A stretch of DNA of 40,071 nucleotides from Minisyncoccota bacterium (lineage in GTDB: Bacteria; Patescibacteriota; Minisyncoccia; Phycocordibacterales; UBA9973). Positions 25,517 through 33,559 of this stretch are shown here, one piece after another. The notes beneath the pieces were generated by a model, which saw only the letters and a program-made list of their open reading frames with translations, searched no databases and was not told where the DNA came from. The translations under genes and the position numbers were made by a program. Where the stretch lies: contig JAGOSX010000005.1 of NCBI GenBank assembly GCA_018062065.1, positions 1 to 40,071 of the forward strand, given 5' to 3'. The number at the start of each line of letters is the position of its first letter. The first letter of the stretch is position 1.

Positions 25517-25546
25517 CATGACCCTGAGTTTGCCGAATGGGTCATG
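25517..25546. repeat. REP-like palindrome between priA and mreB
   Basis: CATGACCC (25517-25524) pairs with GGGTCATG (25539-25546) around CTGAGTTTGCCGAA. The core resembles the CCCTGAG-N-TCGAAGGG-type intergenic repeats seen in many bacterial genomes. It stands between two divergent genes. Confidence 0.5.
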
Positions 25547-25566
25547 TTTTTATTCTAACATAATTG

Positions 25567-25575
25567 TGCTATATT
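25567..25575 (+). promoter_or_regulatory. Extended -10 promoter of mreB
   Basis: TGC-TATATT ends six bases before the ATG at 25582, predicting a leaderless mRNA for the mreB operon. Confidence 0.6.
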
Positions 25576-25581
25576 AGGTTT

Positions 25582-26595
25582 ATGAGCATTTTTTCAAAGA
25601 AATTAGGAATAGACTTAGGAACGGCAAATACTTTGGTTTTTGTGCCTGGGAAAGGTATCGTTTTAAACGAACCTACTGTGGTTTCAGTTTCTCTAGAAAA
25701 CAACAAAATCCTCGCAATCGGTAAAGATGCAAAAAGTATGATAGGTAAAACCCCTGATGAAATCCGGACTTATTGCCCTATGAAAGACGGAGTTATAGCT
25801 GATTATAAAGTTACTGAAGCTATGCTAAGGTATTTTATTGGTAAGTCTTTAGGTAAATGGAATCTCGTAAAGCCAGACGTTATGGTATCTGTACCGGCTG
25901 GAGTTACTTCGACTGAACGTCGAGCCGTAGTAGAAGCGACTCTTAAAGCCGGAGCTAAGAACGCTTATGTGGTGAAAGAGCCTATCTTGGCTGCTATTGG
26001 AGCGGGAATACCGATTCACGAATCTATGGGTCATATGGTTGTAGATATTGGAGGAGGAACTACTGACGTAGCGGTTATTTCTCTCGGTGGAATAGTTTCT
26101 TGTACTTCGGTAAAATGCGCCGGAAATAAAATCGATCAAGCGATAGCCGACTATATCAAGAAAACTTTTAACCTTGCAATAGGAGATAAAACTGCAGAAG
26201 AAGTTAAGATCAAAATCGGCGCTGCGATTCCTCTCGAAGAAGAATTAAAAGTTACTATCAAGGGTCGCGACTATATTCAAGGTTTACCTAAAACTGCGCA
26301 AGTTTCAACTAATGAAATCGTTAAAGCTATCGACGGTGAATTAAAGCAAATCGTTAAAGCTATCAAAGACGTTTTACAAGAAATTCCTCCTGAACTAGCT
26401 TCAGATATAATAGATAATGGTATCATCATGACCGGAGGATCTTCATTACTTCGTAATTTAGCGGATTTAGTTTATCGTAAAACCGGAGTGAAAGCTACCG
26501 TGGCTGAAGATGCCTTATACTGCGTAGCAAAAGGCACAGGTATAGCACTTACTCATTTAGACGTCTACAAAAAAGCAATTATAAGTAAAAAGTAA
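25582..26595 (+). CDS. mreB: Rod shape-determining protein MreB
   Basis: MreB is the bacterial actin that guides lateral cell-wall synthesis under the membrane. The actin-type ATP motifs are in place: GIDLGTANTLV (phosphate 1), VVDIGGGTTDVAVIS (phosphate 2) and ITGG-type IIMTGGSSLL (adenosine). It has 337 residues, the normal size. The ATG at 25582 is chosen over an upstream TTG because it directly follows the -10 box and gives the standard MSIFSKKLGIDLGT start. mreC, mreD and rodA are not adjacent; a clamp-loader gene follows two bases after the stop. Confidence 0.97.
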   Translation: MSIFSKKLGIDLGTANTLVFVPGKGIVLNEPTVVSVSLENNKILAIGKDAKSMIGKTPDEIRTYCPMKDGVIADYKVTEAMLRYFIGKSLGKWNLVKPDVMVSVPAGVTSTERRAVVEATLKAGAKNAYVVKEPILAAIGAGIPIHESMGHMVVDIGGGTTDVAVISLGGIVSCTSVKCAGNKIDQAIADYIKKTFNLAIGDKTAEEVKIKIGAAIPLEEELKVTIKGRDYIQGLPKTAQVSTNEIVKAIDGELKQIVKAIKDVLQEIPPELASDIIDNGIIMTGGSSLLRNLADLVYRKTGVKATVAEDALYCVAKGTGIALTHLDVYKKAIISKK

Positions 26596-26597
26596 TT

Positions 26598-27272
26598 ATG
26601 CTAAGTCATATTAATAAAAATAATCTCCATCACGCTTATTTACTCGAAGGGGGAGAAGAAATTATCCCTAAACTTTTTTTATATTTAGAAAATGAATTGA
26701 ATTTTCATTTAAACGGAAACCCAGATTTATATTTTAAAAAGTACGACACTTTTAAAATTGAAGATGCTCGGGTTTTAAACCAAATAAAAGACGAAAAGTC
26801 TCTTAGCGGTAAAGAAAAAATAATCATAATCAAAACTAATTCATTCTTAAGAGAAGCTCAAAATGCATTATTAAAAATGTTCGAAGAGCCGATAGAAAAT
26901 ACTTATTTCTTTATTATTGTTCGTGATAAAAATACTTTACTTTCAACCTTTTTATCTCGTTTTTATTTTATTCCGAATAGCACTAAAGTTTTAAACTTTG
27001 AGAGGGAAGTTATTAAATTTCTAAAAATGAATTTAAAAGAAAGAATAGATTTTATTAAAGACTTTACAGCAAAAGAAGATGAGGATGAAGAGAACTACGT
27101 AGCCCCGAGGCATAAAGCTTTAGAATTTTTAGATACCTTAGAGTCAAAGCTCAGTGAATCTAAAAATAAAAATCCAAAAACTCTTGAGCAGATTTTCACT
27201 ACTCGCTCTTTCCTTCGCGACCACTCAAGCTCGGCTAAAACTTTACTTGAAGCTTTAGCCTTAAACATATAG
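26598..27272 (+). CDS. holB: DNA polymerase III delta'-like clamp loader subunit
   Basis: The protein has 224 residues. It shows the clamp-loader pattern HAYLLEGG near the start, then KIIIIKTNSFLREAQNALLKMFEEP (about 74-98) and LLSTFLSRF with the SRC-like position. The Walker A lysine is absent, as is usual for the delta' subunit, which does not hydrolyse ATP. The C-terminal collar domain is short. It starts two bases after mreB and ends in TAG nine bases before the zinc-ribbon gene, so all three are likely co-transcribed. It may equally be annotated as a general AAA-family delta' homologue. Confidence 0.82.
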   Translation: MLSHINKNNLHHAYLLEGGEEIIPKLFLYLENELNFHLNGNPDLYFKKYDTFKIEDARVLNQIKDEKSLSGKEKIIIIKTNSFLREAQNALLKMFEEPIENTYFFIIVRDKNTLLSTFLSRFYFIPNSTKVLNFEREVIKFLKMNLKERIDFIKDFTAKEDEDEENYVAPRHKALEFLDTLESKLSESKNKNPKTLEQIFTTRSFLRDHSSSAKTLLEALALNI

Positions 27273-27281
27273 AATATAAAT

Positions 27282-28985
27282 ATGTCTTATCGATCCGAAA
27301 CTAAAAATTGTCAGAACTGTAAAAATGATTTTACTATCGAGTCAGACGATTTTTCTTTTTATGAAAAAATGAAAGTTCCAGCACCTACTTGGTGCCCAGA
27401 ATGTAGATTTCAAAGACGTCTTTCTTTTATGAATATTTTTTCTTTATATAAAAGTAATTGTTCAAAATGTAAAGAATCTATAATATCAATGTTTCATAAA
27501 GGTAAAGATTTAATTGTCTATTGTCCAAAATGCTGGTGGGCGGACGATTGGGATGGAACCGAATACTCTATAGAATATGATCCAAACCGCACCTTTTTTG
27601 AACAATGGTTTGAATTAAAACAAAAGACTCCTCACATGGCTTTAGATACATTATATTCTTCCTTAGTTAATACTAATTACACAAATTATTCTTCTTACCT
27701 AAAAAATTCTTATTCTTTGTTTTTTGCTGATTATGCAGAAAATTCGCTTTATTCTCAATTTTTAAACACAATGAAAGATACTTCTGATTGTTTAAGAATT
27801 AGGGAATCTGAATTATGTTATGATTCTGTAGGTCTTTATAAATGTTTTGGTTGTATTGGATCTTTAGAATGTAATAATTCAGTAAATATGATTTTCTCTA
27901 AAAATTGCTCTAACTGTAATGATTGTTTCGGTTGCATGAATTTAAAAAGTAAATCATATTGTATTTTTAATAAACAATATTCTAAAGAAGAATACTTGGA
28001 ATTTATGCAGAATATTAATTTAGAAAATTATGATAACTATCAGAAATATAAAGAGCAGAGTAAGATATTCTGGCTTACTCAACCTAATCGTAGTTTTTAT
28101 GGAAATAGTTTAAATATTAATGTTTCGGGTGACTACACCTATGAATCAAAAAATACTAAAAATTCTTATCTAGTAACTTCAGCTGAGGATTCAAAATTTA
28201 TACAGATGATATCTGTTCCTAAAACAAAAGATGCTTACGATTATACTTGCTGGGGAGGGAATTCAGAAAAAATTTACGAAACTTTAATAGCAGGACATGG
28301 CGCGTCTAATATACGATTTTCTATAGCTGCTTATCCTGATGTTTTAAATATTGAATACGGTTATTATAATGCTACATGTAAAAATACTTTTGGTTCTGTT
28401 AATTTAAAAAGAAAAAATTATTGTATTCTCAATAAAGAATATTCAAAGGAAGATTACGAGATTCTAAGAGAAAGAATTATTAATGATATGAATAATAACC
28501 CATATGTTGATAAAAGAGGACGAGTCTATAAATATGGTGAATTTTTTCCAGTAGAATTCTCTTCTTTTGGTTACAAAGAAACTTTTGCAACTCAATATTT
28601 TAATTTATCAGATAAAGATATTGAATTTTTCGGTTTTAATGATTTCGAAGGTTCTAATAATGAATACCAACATGACATGCTCTCTTCAGAGTTACCTAAT
28701 TCATTGTTTGATTTTGAAAATTTGTTTAGTAAAGTTATTAAATGTGATTGTGGTAAATGTTATAAAATAATTGAGCAAGAATATCAGATTTTAAAAAAAT
28801 TAAAATTACCAATTCCTAGACAGTGTCCTGATTGTCGGAAGGGCGAAAGGTTTGCTTTAGTTTTACCACCAAAAACTTTTGAAAGAAGTTGTTCTAAATG
28901 TAATTCTTTAATCTTAACAGCTTATGATTCTAGTAGACCAGAAATAGTCTATTGTGAAAAATGTTATCAGCAGGAAGTTTATTAA
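27282..28985 (+). CDS. CPR-type Cys-rich zinc-ribbon protein of unknown function
   Basis: The 567-residue protein begins with a zinc ribbon (CQNCKNDF, then WCPECRFQRR), then a second one (CSKCKES, YCPKCWW). A long middle part with scattered Cys pairs follows (CFGCIGSLEC, CSNCNDCFGC), containing NLKSKSYCIFNKQYSKEEY and later NLKRKNYCILNKEYSKEDY, an internal repeat. It ends with two more ribbons: CDCGKCYKI with QCPDCRKGER, and CSKCNS with YCEKCYQQEVY. I know this pattern as a large family found mostly in CPR genomes, sometimes labelled CaiB/BaiF by error; that name has no support here. There is no signal peptide and no catalytic motif. It may bind nucleic acid or metal. It appears to be the last gene of the mreB unit; frr starts 29 bases later with its own -10 box. 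Confidence 0.8.
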   Translation: MSYRSETKNCQNCKNDFTIESDDFSFYEKMKVPAPTWCPECRFQRRLSFMNIFSLYKSNCSKCKESIISMFHKGKDLIVYCPKCWWADDWDGTEYSIEYDPNRTFFEQWFELKQKTPHMALDTLYSSLVNTNYTNYSSYLKNSYSLFFADYAENSLYSQFLNTMKDTSDCLRIRESELCYDSVGLYKCFGCIGSLECNNSVNMIFSKNCSNCNDCFGCMNLKSKSYCIFNKQYSKEEYLEFMQNINLENYDNYQKYKEQSKIFWLTQPNRSFYGNSLNINVSGDYTYESKNTKNSYLVTSAEDSKFIQMISVPKTKDAYDYTCWGGNSEKIYETLIAGHGASNIRFSIAAYPDVLNIEYGYYNATCKNTFGSVNLKRKNYCILNKEYSKEDYEILRERIINDMNNNPYVDKRGRVYKYGEFFPVEFSSFGYKETFATQYFNLSDKDIEFFGFNDFEGSNNEYQHDMLSSELPNSLFDFENLFSKVIKCDCGKCYKIIEQEYQILKKLKLPIPRQCPDCRKGERFALVLPPKTFERSCSKCNSLILTAYDSSRPEIVYCEKCYQQEVY

Positions 28986-28998
28986 AAAGTTATTTTTA

Positions 28999-29007
28999 TG
29001 CTAAAAT
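28999..29007 (+). promoter_or_regulatory. Extended -10 promoter of frr
   Basis: TGC-TAAAAT ends seven bases before the ATG at 29015. It supports this start over longer upstream frames and predicts a leaderless mRNA for frr-rseP. Confidence 0.55.
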
Positions 29008-29014
29008 AGAGGAT

Positions 29015-29554
29015 ATGTCATACAATTTCACAAATTTTAAATTAGAAGTTAAAAAGGCCGAAGAGTTTTTGAGTAAAATTTATCGTGAGCTTAATATCGG
29101 ACGGGCGAGCCCTATGGTACTCGATAGTATTATGATTGAAGCTTATGGAGATACTCAACCGCTTAAGAACGTAGCTTCTATTAACGTAGAAGATCCGAAG
29201 ACTTTGCGTATCGCTCCTTGGGATAAAACTCATATTAAAAATATTGAGAAAGCTATAATGCTTGCTGATTTAGGTTTATCTACTGCTGTTGATGATTCTG
29301 GAATGAGAGTAATTTTCCCGCAACTCACTACTGAGAATAGACAAAAGTTAGTAAAAATTCTAAAAGAGAAACTAGAAGATGCGCGCATTACTGTACGTCA
29401 AATTAGGCAAGACGCTATGAATGATATTGAAAATAGTGAAATGACAGAAGACGAAGTGAAGAGATCAAAAGACGAATTACAAAAAATAGTCGATGAAGTA
29501 AATAAAAATCTAGAAGAATCTTTCAAAAAGAAAGAATCTGAAGTGATGAACTAA
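29015..29554 (+). CDS. frr: Ribosome recycling factor
   Basis: RRF splits post-termination ribosomes with EF-G. The 179-residue length is standard. Conserved parts are IGRASPMVLDSIMIEAYG, PLKNVASINVEDPKTLRIAPWD, the LTTENRQKLVKILKEKLEDARITVRQIRQDA helix start and the final helix EDEVKRSKDELQKIVDEVNK. The ATG at 29015 gives MSYNFTNFKLEVKKAEEFL, a good RRF N-terminus. rseP starts one base after its stop, which indicates one operon. Confidence 0.95.
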   Translation: MSYNFTNFKLEVKKAEEFLSKIYRELNIGRASPMVLDSIMIEAYGDTQPLKNVASINVEDPKTLRIAPWDKTHIKNIEKAIMLADLGLSTAVDDSGMRVIFPQLTTENRQKLVKILKEKLEDARITVRQIRQDAMNDIENSEMTEDEVKRSKDELQKIVDEVNKNLEESFKKKESEVMN

Positions 29555-29555
29555 T

Positions 29556-30671
29556 ATGAATATTTTACTTTTCTTTATTGTTTTATTAGTTGTAGTTTTA
29601 GTTCACGAAGCTGGGCATTTCTTCGTAGCAAAATTTTTCAAAATTCGAGTAGATGAGTTCGGTTTCGGTTTTCCTCCGAAAGCTGTGACGCTCTTTAAAA
29701 AAGGAGAGACTGAATATACTCTAAACTGGTTACCGATTGGAGGTTTCGTTAAAATTTACGGAGAAAATCCTGATGAAGAAAATACTAACGGACCTGATGC
29801 TAGTCGTAGCTTTGTGAATAAACCTCGCTGGCAACAAGCTTTAGTCCTATTTGCTGGAGTATTTATGAATTTTATTTTAGCTTGGGTTTTATTTTCTATT
29901 GGATTTATGAGCGGATTACCTACTTCAGCCGGAGCCGAACCTAAAGGTTATCAAATTCAAGATAAAAACTTAGTAGTTGTTTCGGTATTGCCTGGATCAC
30001 CAGCCGAGCAAGGTGGTTTAGCAACTGGAGATAAAATTAAAAAGGTAGAGAACGTAGATCAATTCCAAAACGTAAGAGTTTTAGAAGAAATTACTCCTGA
30101 AAATTTTCGTAACTTTGTTCTTGCTTCTAAAGATAAAACTTTAAATATTTTTTATACGAGAGGTAAAGATGAAGAATTAAAAACTACCACTATTAATCCA
30201 AAATTAAATTCTGATAATAAAGTTGCCATTGGTATTGCTATGGATACTATTGGGACTTTAAAATTACCTTTCTTTGTTTCTTTGTCTGAAGGAATGAAAT
30301 TAACCTTATTCCAAACTAAAACTACTGCTGTAGGACTTTATAATTTATTGAAAGATAGCGTCTTAGGTCGCGCAGATTTGTCGTCTGTTTCTGGTCCTGT
30401 AGGTATGACTAAAATTATCGGGGATGCTTATGATTTCGGATTTATATATTTGCTTTCTTTTACGGCTTTGATTTCAGTAAACTTGGCGATAATAAACCTC
30501 GTACCTTTTCCTGCACTCGATGGAGGAAGACTTCTTTTCTTGTTAATAGAAAAAATTAAAGGCTCTCGATTGAATCGCAATTTTGCAAATACTGCAAATA
30601 TGGTAGGTTTCTTCTTATTAATATTCTTTATGTTAGTGATAACTTATCACGATATAGTAAAGTTGTTTTAA
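29556..30671 (+). CDS. rseP: Site-2 type membrane zinc protease (RseP/RasP)
   Basis: This intramembrane protease cuts membrane-bound regulators and leftover signal peptides. The zinc motif HEAGH is at residues 17-21 in the first membrane helix and the second metal site is NLVPFPALDGGRLL near residue 315. A single PDZ domain lies between them (about 125-215; SVLPGSPAEQGGLATGDKI). Three to four membrane helices are visible. The 371 residues fit the one-PDZ form. Genes for its usual partners (rseA, sigE, uppS, cdsA) are not in the window. The terminator shared with cysS follows. Confidence 0.94.
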   Translation: MNILLFFIVLLVVVLVHEAGHFFVAKFFKIRVDEFGFGFPPKAVTLFKKGETEYTLNWLPIGGFVKIYGENPDEENTNGPDASRSFVNKPRWQQALVLFAGVFMNFILAWVLFSIGFMSGLPTSAGAEPKGYQIQDKNLVVVSVLPGSPAEQGGLATGDKIKKVENVDQFQNVRVLEEITPENFRNFVLASKDKTLNIFYTRGKDEELKTTTINPKLNSDNKVAIGIAMDTIGTLKLPFFVSLSEGMKLTLFQTKTTAVGLYNLLKDSVLGRADLSSVSGPVGMTKIIGDAYDFGFIYLLSFTALISVNLAIINLVPFPALDGGRLLFLLIEKIKGSRLNRNFANTANMVGFFLLIFFMLVITYHDIVKLF

Positions 30672-30676
30672 TAAAT

Positions 30677-30706
30677 AAAAAACCCTCTATGTATAGAGGG
30701 TTTTTT
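30677..30706. terminator. Bidirectional terminator between rseP and cysS
   Basis: AAAAAACCCTCTA and TAGAGGGTTTTTT flank TGTA, giving T tracts on both strands between two converging genes. Confidence 0.92.
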
Positions 30707-30707
30707 A

Positions 30708-32060
30708 TTATATTTTATTTATTTTAAATCCATCTTCAGTATCTTTGACCTCGTAACCGAGAGAAGCTATTTGATTTCGGATTTCATCGGATTTAGCATA
30801 ATCTTTATTTGATTTTGCAATTTGTCTTTCTTTAGCAAGTTTGATTATTTCACTCGGAATTTCATCTGCTACTACATTTTCAAAATCTAAACCTAGAACT
30901 TTATCAAAATCTAAAATAGTAGCTTTTTTGTCAGCGTTACTAACATTCGGATCTTTAACTAAATCCCAAAGCAAAGATAAAGCCATAGGAGTATTTAAAT
31001 CGTCAGAAATACGTTCTTTAAAGATTTTTAGATAATTTGAGTCTGGAGTTCCAATCTCATCCCCAAGCTCTAAATAAAGCCGATAAAGGCGTTTTAGGGC
31101 TATTTGGGAAGCTTCTAAGGCTTCCCAGACGAAGTTTACTCTAGTTCTATAAATAGCCATAAGTAACCAGAACCGGTAGGCGATAGGGTCAATCCCTTTC
31201 TCTATTAAATCTTGAAGTACGTAAAAGTTTCCTTCGCTTTTAGACATCTTTTTATTATCAACTAAAACCCATTCATTATGCATCCAATACTTTACAAATT
31301 GTTCTCCAGTATAAGATTCAGATTGAGCTATTTCGTTTTCATGATGCGGAAAAATATTATCAACTCCACCAGTATGAATATCGAGCGAGTTACCTAAATT
31401 TGCAATACTCATAGCCGAGCATTCGATATGCCAACCTGGGCGACCCTTGCCTAAACTTGTTTCCCAAAAAACTTCCCCGTCACTTTCATCATAAGCTTTC
31501 CAAAGTGCAAAGTCTTGAACGTTTTCTTTATCGTATTCATCAGTCTTGATACGTCCGCTCGCATTTTCTTTTTGTTCATCGAGAATTAAGTTTGAAAGTT
31601 TTCCGTAATTTGAGAATTTTTTGATATCAAAATAAATAGATCCGTCGGTGCTTTTGTATGCATAACCTTTATCAATTAAACTTTCAATAATCTCTACCAT
31701 TTTATTGATATAGTTAGTAGCTTTAGTAAAAGTTGTTGGAGGAATTACGTTTAATTTTGCTAAATCTTTTGTAAATTCAAGCGTATAAAATTCAGTAAAT
31801 TCTTTTAGACTTTTACCAGCTTTTTGCGAATCACGAATAGTCTTATCATCTATATCAGTGATATTCATAATATGTTTAACTTCGTAGCCGAGATAGGTGA
31901 GAGTGCGTTTTAAAGTATCAGCAAATATATAAGAACGATAATTTCCAATATGAGGATAATTGTAAACTGTTGGTCCACAAGAATAAAAAGAAACCTTACC
32001 GTCTTCGTTAGGTATGAATTCTTCTTTTGCTTTAGTTAAGGTATTATAAAACTTAATCAT
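30708..32060 (-). CDS. cysS: Cysteinyl-tRNA synthetase
   Basis: The enzyme charges tRNA-Cys. The zinc site that recognises cysteine is formed by Cys28 (SCGPTVYNYPHIGN), the Cys in GWHIECSAMS and the His pair in NIFPHHENE. The HIGH motif appears as PHIGN (36-40), and KMSKSEGN holds the KMSKS loop. NITDIDDKT is also typical. At 450 residues the protein is complete. It starts one base after the AI-2E-like gene upstream on the same strand, so the two form an operon. Confidence 0.97.
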   Translation of the reverse strand: MIKFYNTLTKAKEEFIPNEDGKVSFYSCGPTVYNYPHIGNYRSYIFADTLKRTLTYLGYEVKHIMNITDIDDKTIRDSQKAGKSLKEFTEFYTLEFTKDLAKLNVIPPTTFTKATNYINKMVEIIESLIDKGYAYKSTDGSIYFDIKKFSNYGKLSNLILDEQKENASGRIKTDEYDKENVQDFALWKAYDESDGEVFWETSLGKGRPGWHIECSAMSIANLGNSLDIHTGGVDNIFPHHENEIAQSESYTGEQFVKYWMHNEWVLVDNKKMSKSEGNFYVLQDLIEKGIDPIAYRFWLLMAIYRTRVNFVWEALEASQIALKRLYRLYLELGDEIGTPDSNYLKIFKERISDDLNTPMALSLLWDLVKDPNVSNADKKATILDFDKVLGLDFENVVADEIPSEIIKLAKERQIAKSNKDYAKSDEIRNQIASLGYEVKDTEDGFKINKI

Positions 32061-32061
32061 T

Positions 32062-33087
32062 TTATTTATCTTCTGATGTTGGTTTGAATTCGTGATTATA
32101 AATAGAAATTAAAGAATAAAGCAAACTAACAGTCAGCGGACCCATCAAAAATCCAATTGGTCCAAGCAAAACTAATCCTCCTAATACAGAGAAAAGAACC
32201 ATGATTTGGGGAATATTAATCTTTGAAGAAATGATAATTGGATTTAATAAATTATCTACCCAACCTACAATCATAAAAGCCCAAATTGCCATACCAATAC
32301 CTCCAGGAGTATTACCAGTCGCAAAAAGGAAAATCGTAGCAGGAACTGAAACTAGCGCAGTTCCGACTGTAGGTATTAGAGATCCAATCGCAGCAATAAC
32401 TCCCCAAAGTGCAGAATTTGGAACTCCGAAAAATGCCATACCGAAGCCCATAAGTAAACCTTGAATTATAGCAATTAAAAGATATCCTTTGATTATTCCG
32501 TTAATAGATAGAGAAAGTTTGTTTAATATTTTTTCATCGTCTTCGTTGCGAAGAGGACTTAGCATAACGAGAGCTTTTCTCCAGCGTCGGCCATCTTTCA
32601 AGAAGAAGAAAAGTGAAACTATTACCAAGAAAAATGAGAATAAAGTAGTAAGAGTAGAAGTAAAAATCTTCGCTACGTTACGAGATATAAAAGTCGCTAA
32701 TTCTCCAACTTTATCATTGATGCTAAAAGCGAAATCTTGAGGCACGTATTGGTTTATTGCGTTCTCTATGTTGTGAAAATATACAGTAGCTCCGCCTGTA
32801 GAACTAATAGTCTCGTATAAGTTTTTAGATTGATCAAAAACTAAAACCCCAATCCCAAATACCGGTCCGCAGATAAGTATGATAAATAGAAATACAGTTG
32901 CGAAAGCCGACAAAGCATCAGGAATTTTCTTGCTCTGTAAATATTTATAAATAGGGTATAAAACTACGGCAAAAGACGCACTAATAACTAAAAGAGGTAA
33001 AAACGGTTTAAATATAAGAAAAGTAAAAGCTAAGGTTCCTAATAATAAACTAAAGAAGAAATATCTTTCTACGATTTTTGTTTGCAT
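32062..33087 (-). CDS. AI-2E family membrane transporter
   Basis: The 341-residue protein has about seven to eight hydrophobic helices, starting at FFFSLLLGTLAFTFLIF. It contains the PerM/AI-2E family features: FFLKDGRRWRKAL after the fourth helix, and WGVIAAIGSLIPTVGTALVSVPA followed by PIIISSKINIPQIMVLFSVLGGLVLLGPIGFLMGP at the end. Members export small molecules or ions, and a few carry the AI-2 signal, but the substrate is mostly unknown. I take the ATG at 33087, not an upstream start at 33123, because a TGT-TATAAT box ends six bases before it. It precedes cysS by one base. Confidence 0.88.
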   Translation of the reverse strand: MQTKIVERYFFFSLLLGTLAFTFLIFKPFLPLLVISASFAVVLYPIYKYLQSKKIPDALSAFATVFLFIILICGPVFGIGVLVFDQSKNLYETISSTGGATVYFHNIENAINQYVPQDFAFSINDKVGELATFISRNVAKIFTSTLTTLFSFFLVIVSLFFFLKDGRRWRKALVMLSPLRNEDDEKILNKLSLSINGIIKGYLLIAIIQGLLMGFGMAFFGVPNSALWGVIAAIGSLIPTVGTALVSVPATIFLFATGNTPGGIGMAIWAFMIVGWVDNLLNPIIISSKINIPQIMVLFSVLGGLVLLGPIGFLMGPLTVSLLYSLISIYNHEFKPTSEDK

Positions 33088-33093
33088 TGCTTT

Positions 33094-33102
33094 ATTATAA
33101 CA
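33094..33102 (-). promoter_or_regulatory. Extended -10 promoter of the AI-2E-like gene and cysS
   Basis: On the minus strand TGT-TATAAT ends six bases before the ATG at 33087, again a leaderless layout. Confidence 0.6.
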
Positions 33103-33150
33103 TTTACCCTTAAATTTAAGCAAAATATGTCATGCAAAAAGACGGGGCTT

Positions 33151-33180
33151 GCCCGAGCACTCATACATGAGTGCTCGGGC
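33151..33180. repeat. GC-rich 30-base perfect palindrome upstream of rplU
   Basis: GCCCGAGCACTCAT (33151-33164), two bases, then ATGAGTGCTCGGGC (33167-33180). The 14-pair stem is the most stable in the window and far richer in G+C than its surroundings. It sits between divergent genes, 21 bases before the rplU -10 region. It has no T tract, so it is not a normal terminator. A mobile REP-like element or an operator are both possible. Confidence 0.6.
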
Positions 33181-33201
33181 TTGCAATTTTACAAAATATC
33201 G

Positions 33202-33209
33202 TGTAATAT
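33202..33209 (+). promoter_or_regulatory. -10 promoter of rplU
   Basis: TG-TAATAT ends seven bases before the ATG at 33217 and supports that start over two upstream in-frame candidates. Confidence 0.5.
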
Positions 33210-33216
33210 GGTATTT

Positions 33217-33534
33217 ATGGAATTTGCAGTAATAAAAACAGGTGGTAAACAATACAAGGTCTCTAAAGACGCGGTAGTTACTATTGAGAAAATCAAGGGT
33301 GAATACAAGAAAGGGGACAAGGTTGTTTTTGATAAAGTTTTACTAGTAGATAATGGTAAAGATACTACTTTAGGAACTCCTTTTATTGAAGGAGCAAAAG
33401 TAGAAGGCGAAATCACAGTTATAGGCAGAGCAAAGAAAGTTCTTGTTATGAAATATAAGCAAAAATCTCGCTATCTAAAGAGAAACGGTCACCGTCAACC
33501 TTACTTTAAAGTTAAAATAACTTCTATAAAATAA
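33217..33534 (+). CDS. rplU: Large ribosomal subunit protein bL21
   Basis: The 105-residue protein begins MEFAVIKTGGKQYKV, the standard bL21 start. It ends with the signature KYKQKSRYLKRNGHRQPYFKVKI, which binds 23S rRNA. rpmA (bL27), the usual next gene, is absent here; recR faces it instead from the other strand. Confidence 0.96.
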   Translation: MEFAVIKTGGKQYKVSKDAVVTIEKIKGEYKKGDKVVFDKVLLVDNGKDTTLGTPFIEGAKVEGEITVIGRAKKVLVMKYKQKSRYLKRNGHRQPYFKVKITSIK

Positions 33535-33559
33535 AAAATCCCCGAAAGGGGCTTTTTTA
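33534..33559. terminator. Terminator of rplU
   Basis: CCCC-GAAA-GGGG (33540-33551) with an A run before it and CTTTTTT after it. The GNRA-like tetraloop makes the short stem stable. It overlaps the end of recR on the other strand and may serve both. Confidence 0.8.

Noticed and set aside
27282-28985. CaiB/BaiF CoA-transferase annotation for the zinc-ribbon protein
   Set aside because: No CoA-transferase motifs are present; the protein is made of Cys-pair ribbons and internal repeats.
33088-33123. Longer N-terminus for the AI-2E-like protein
   Set aside because: A strong -10 box lies inside this stretch and the ATG at 33087 directly follows it.
33082-33216. Longer N-terminus for bL21, through the palindrome
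   Set aside because: The extra residues are unlike bL21 and run through the hairpin and promoter. The ATG at 33217 gives the standard start.
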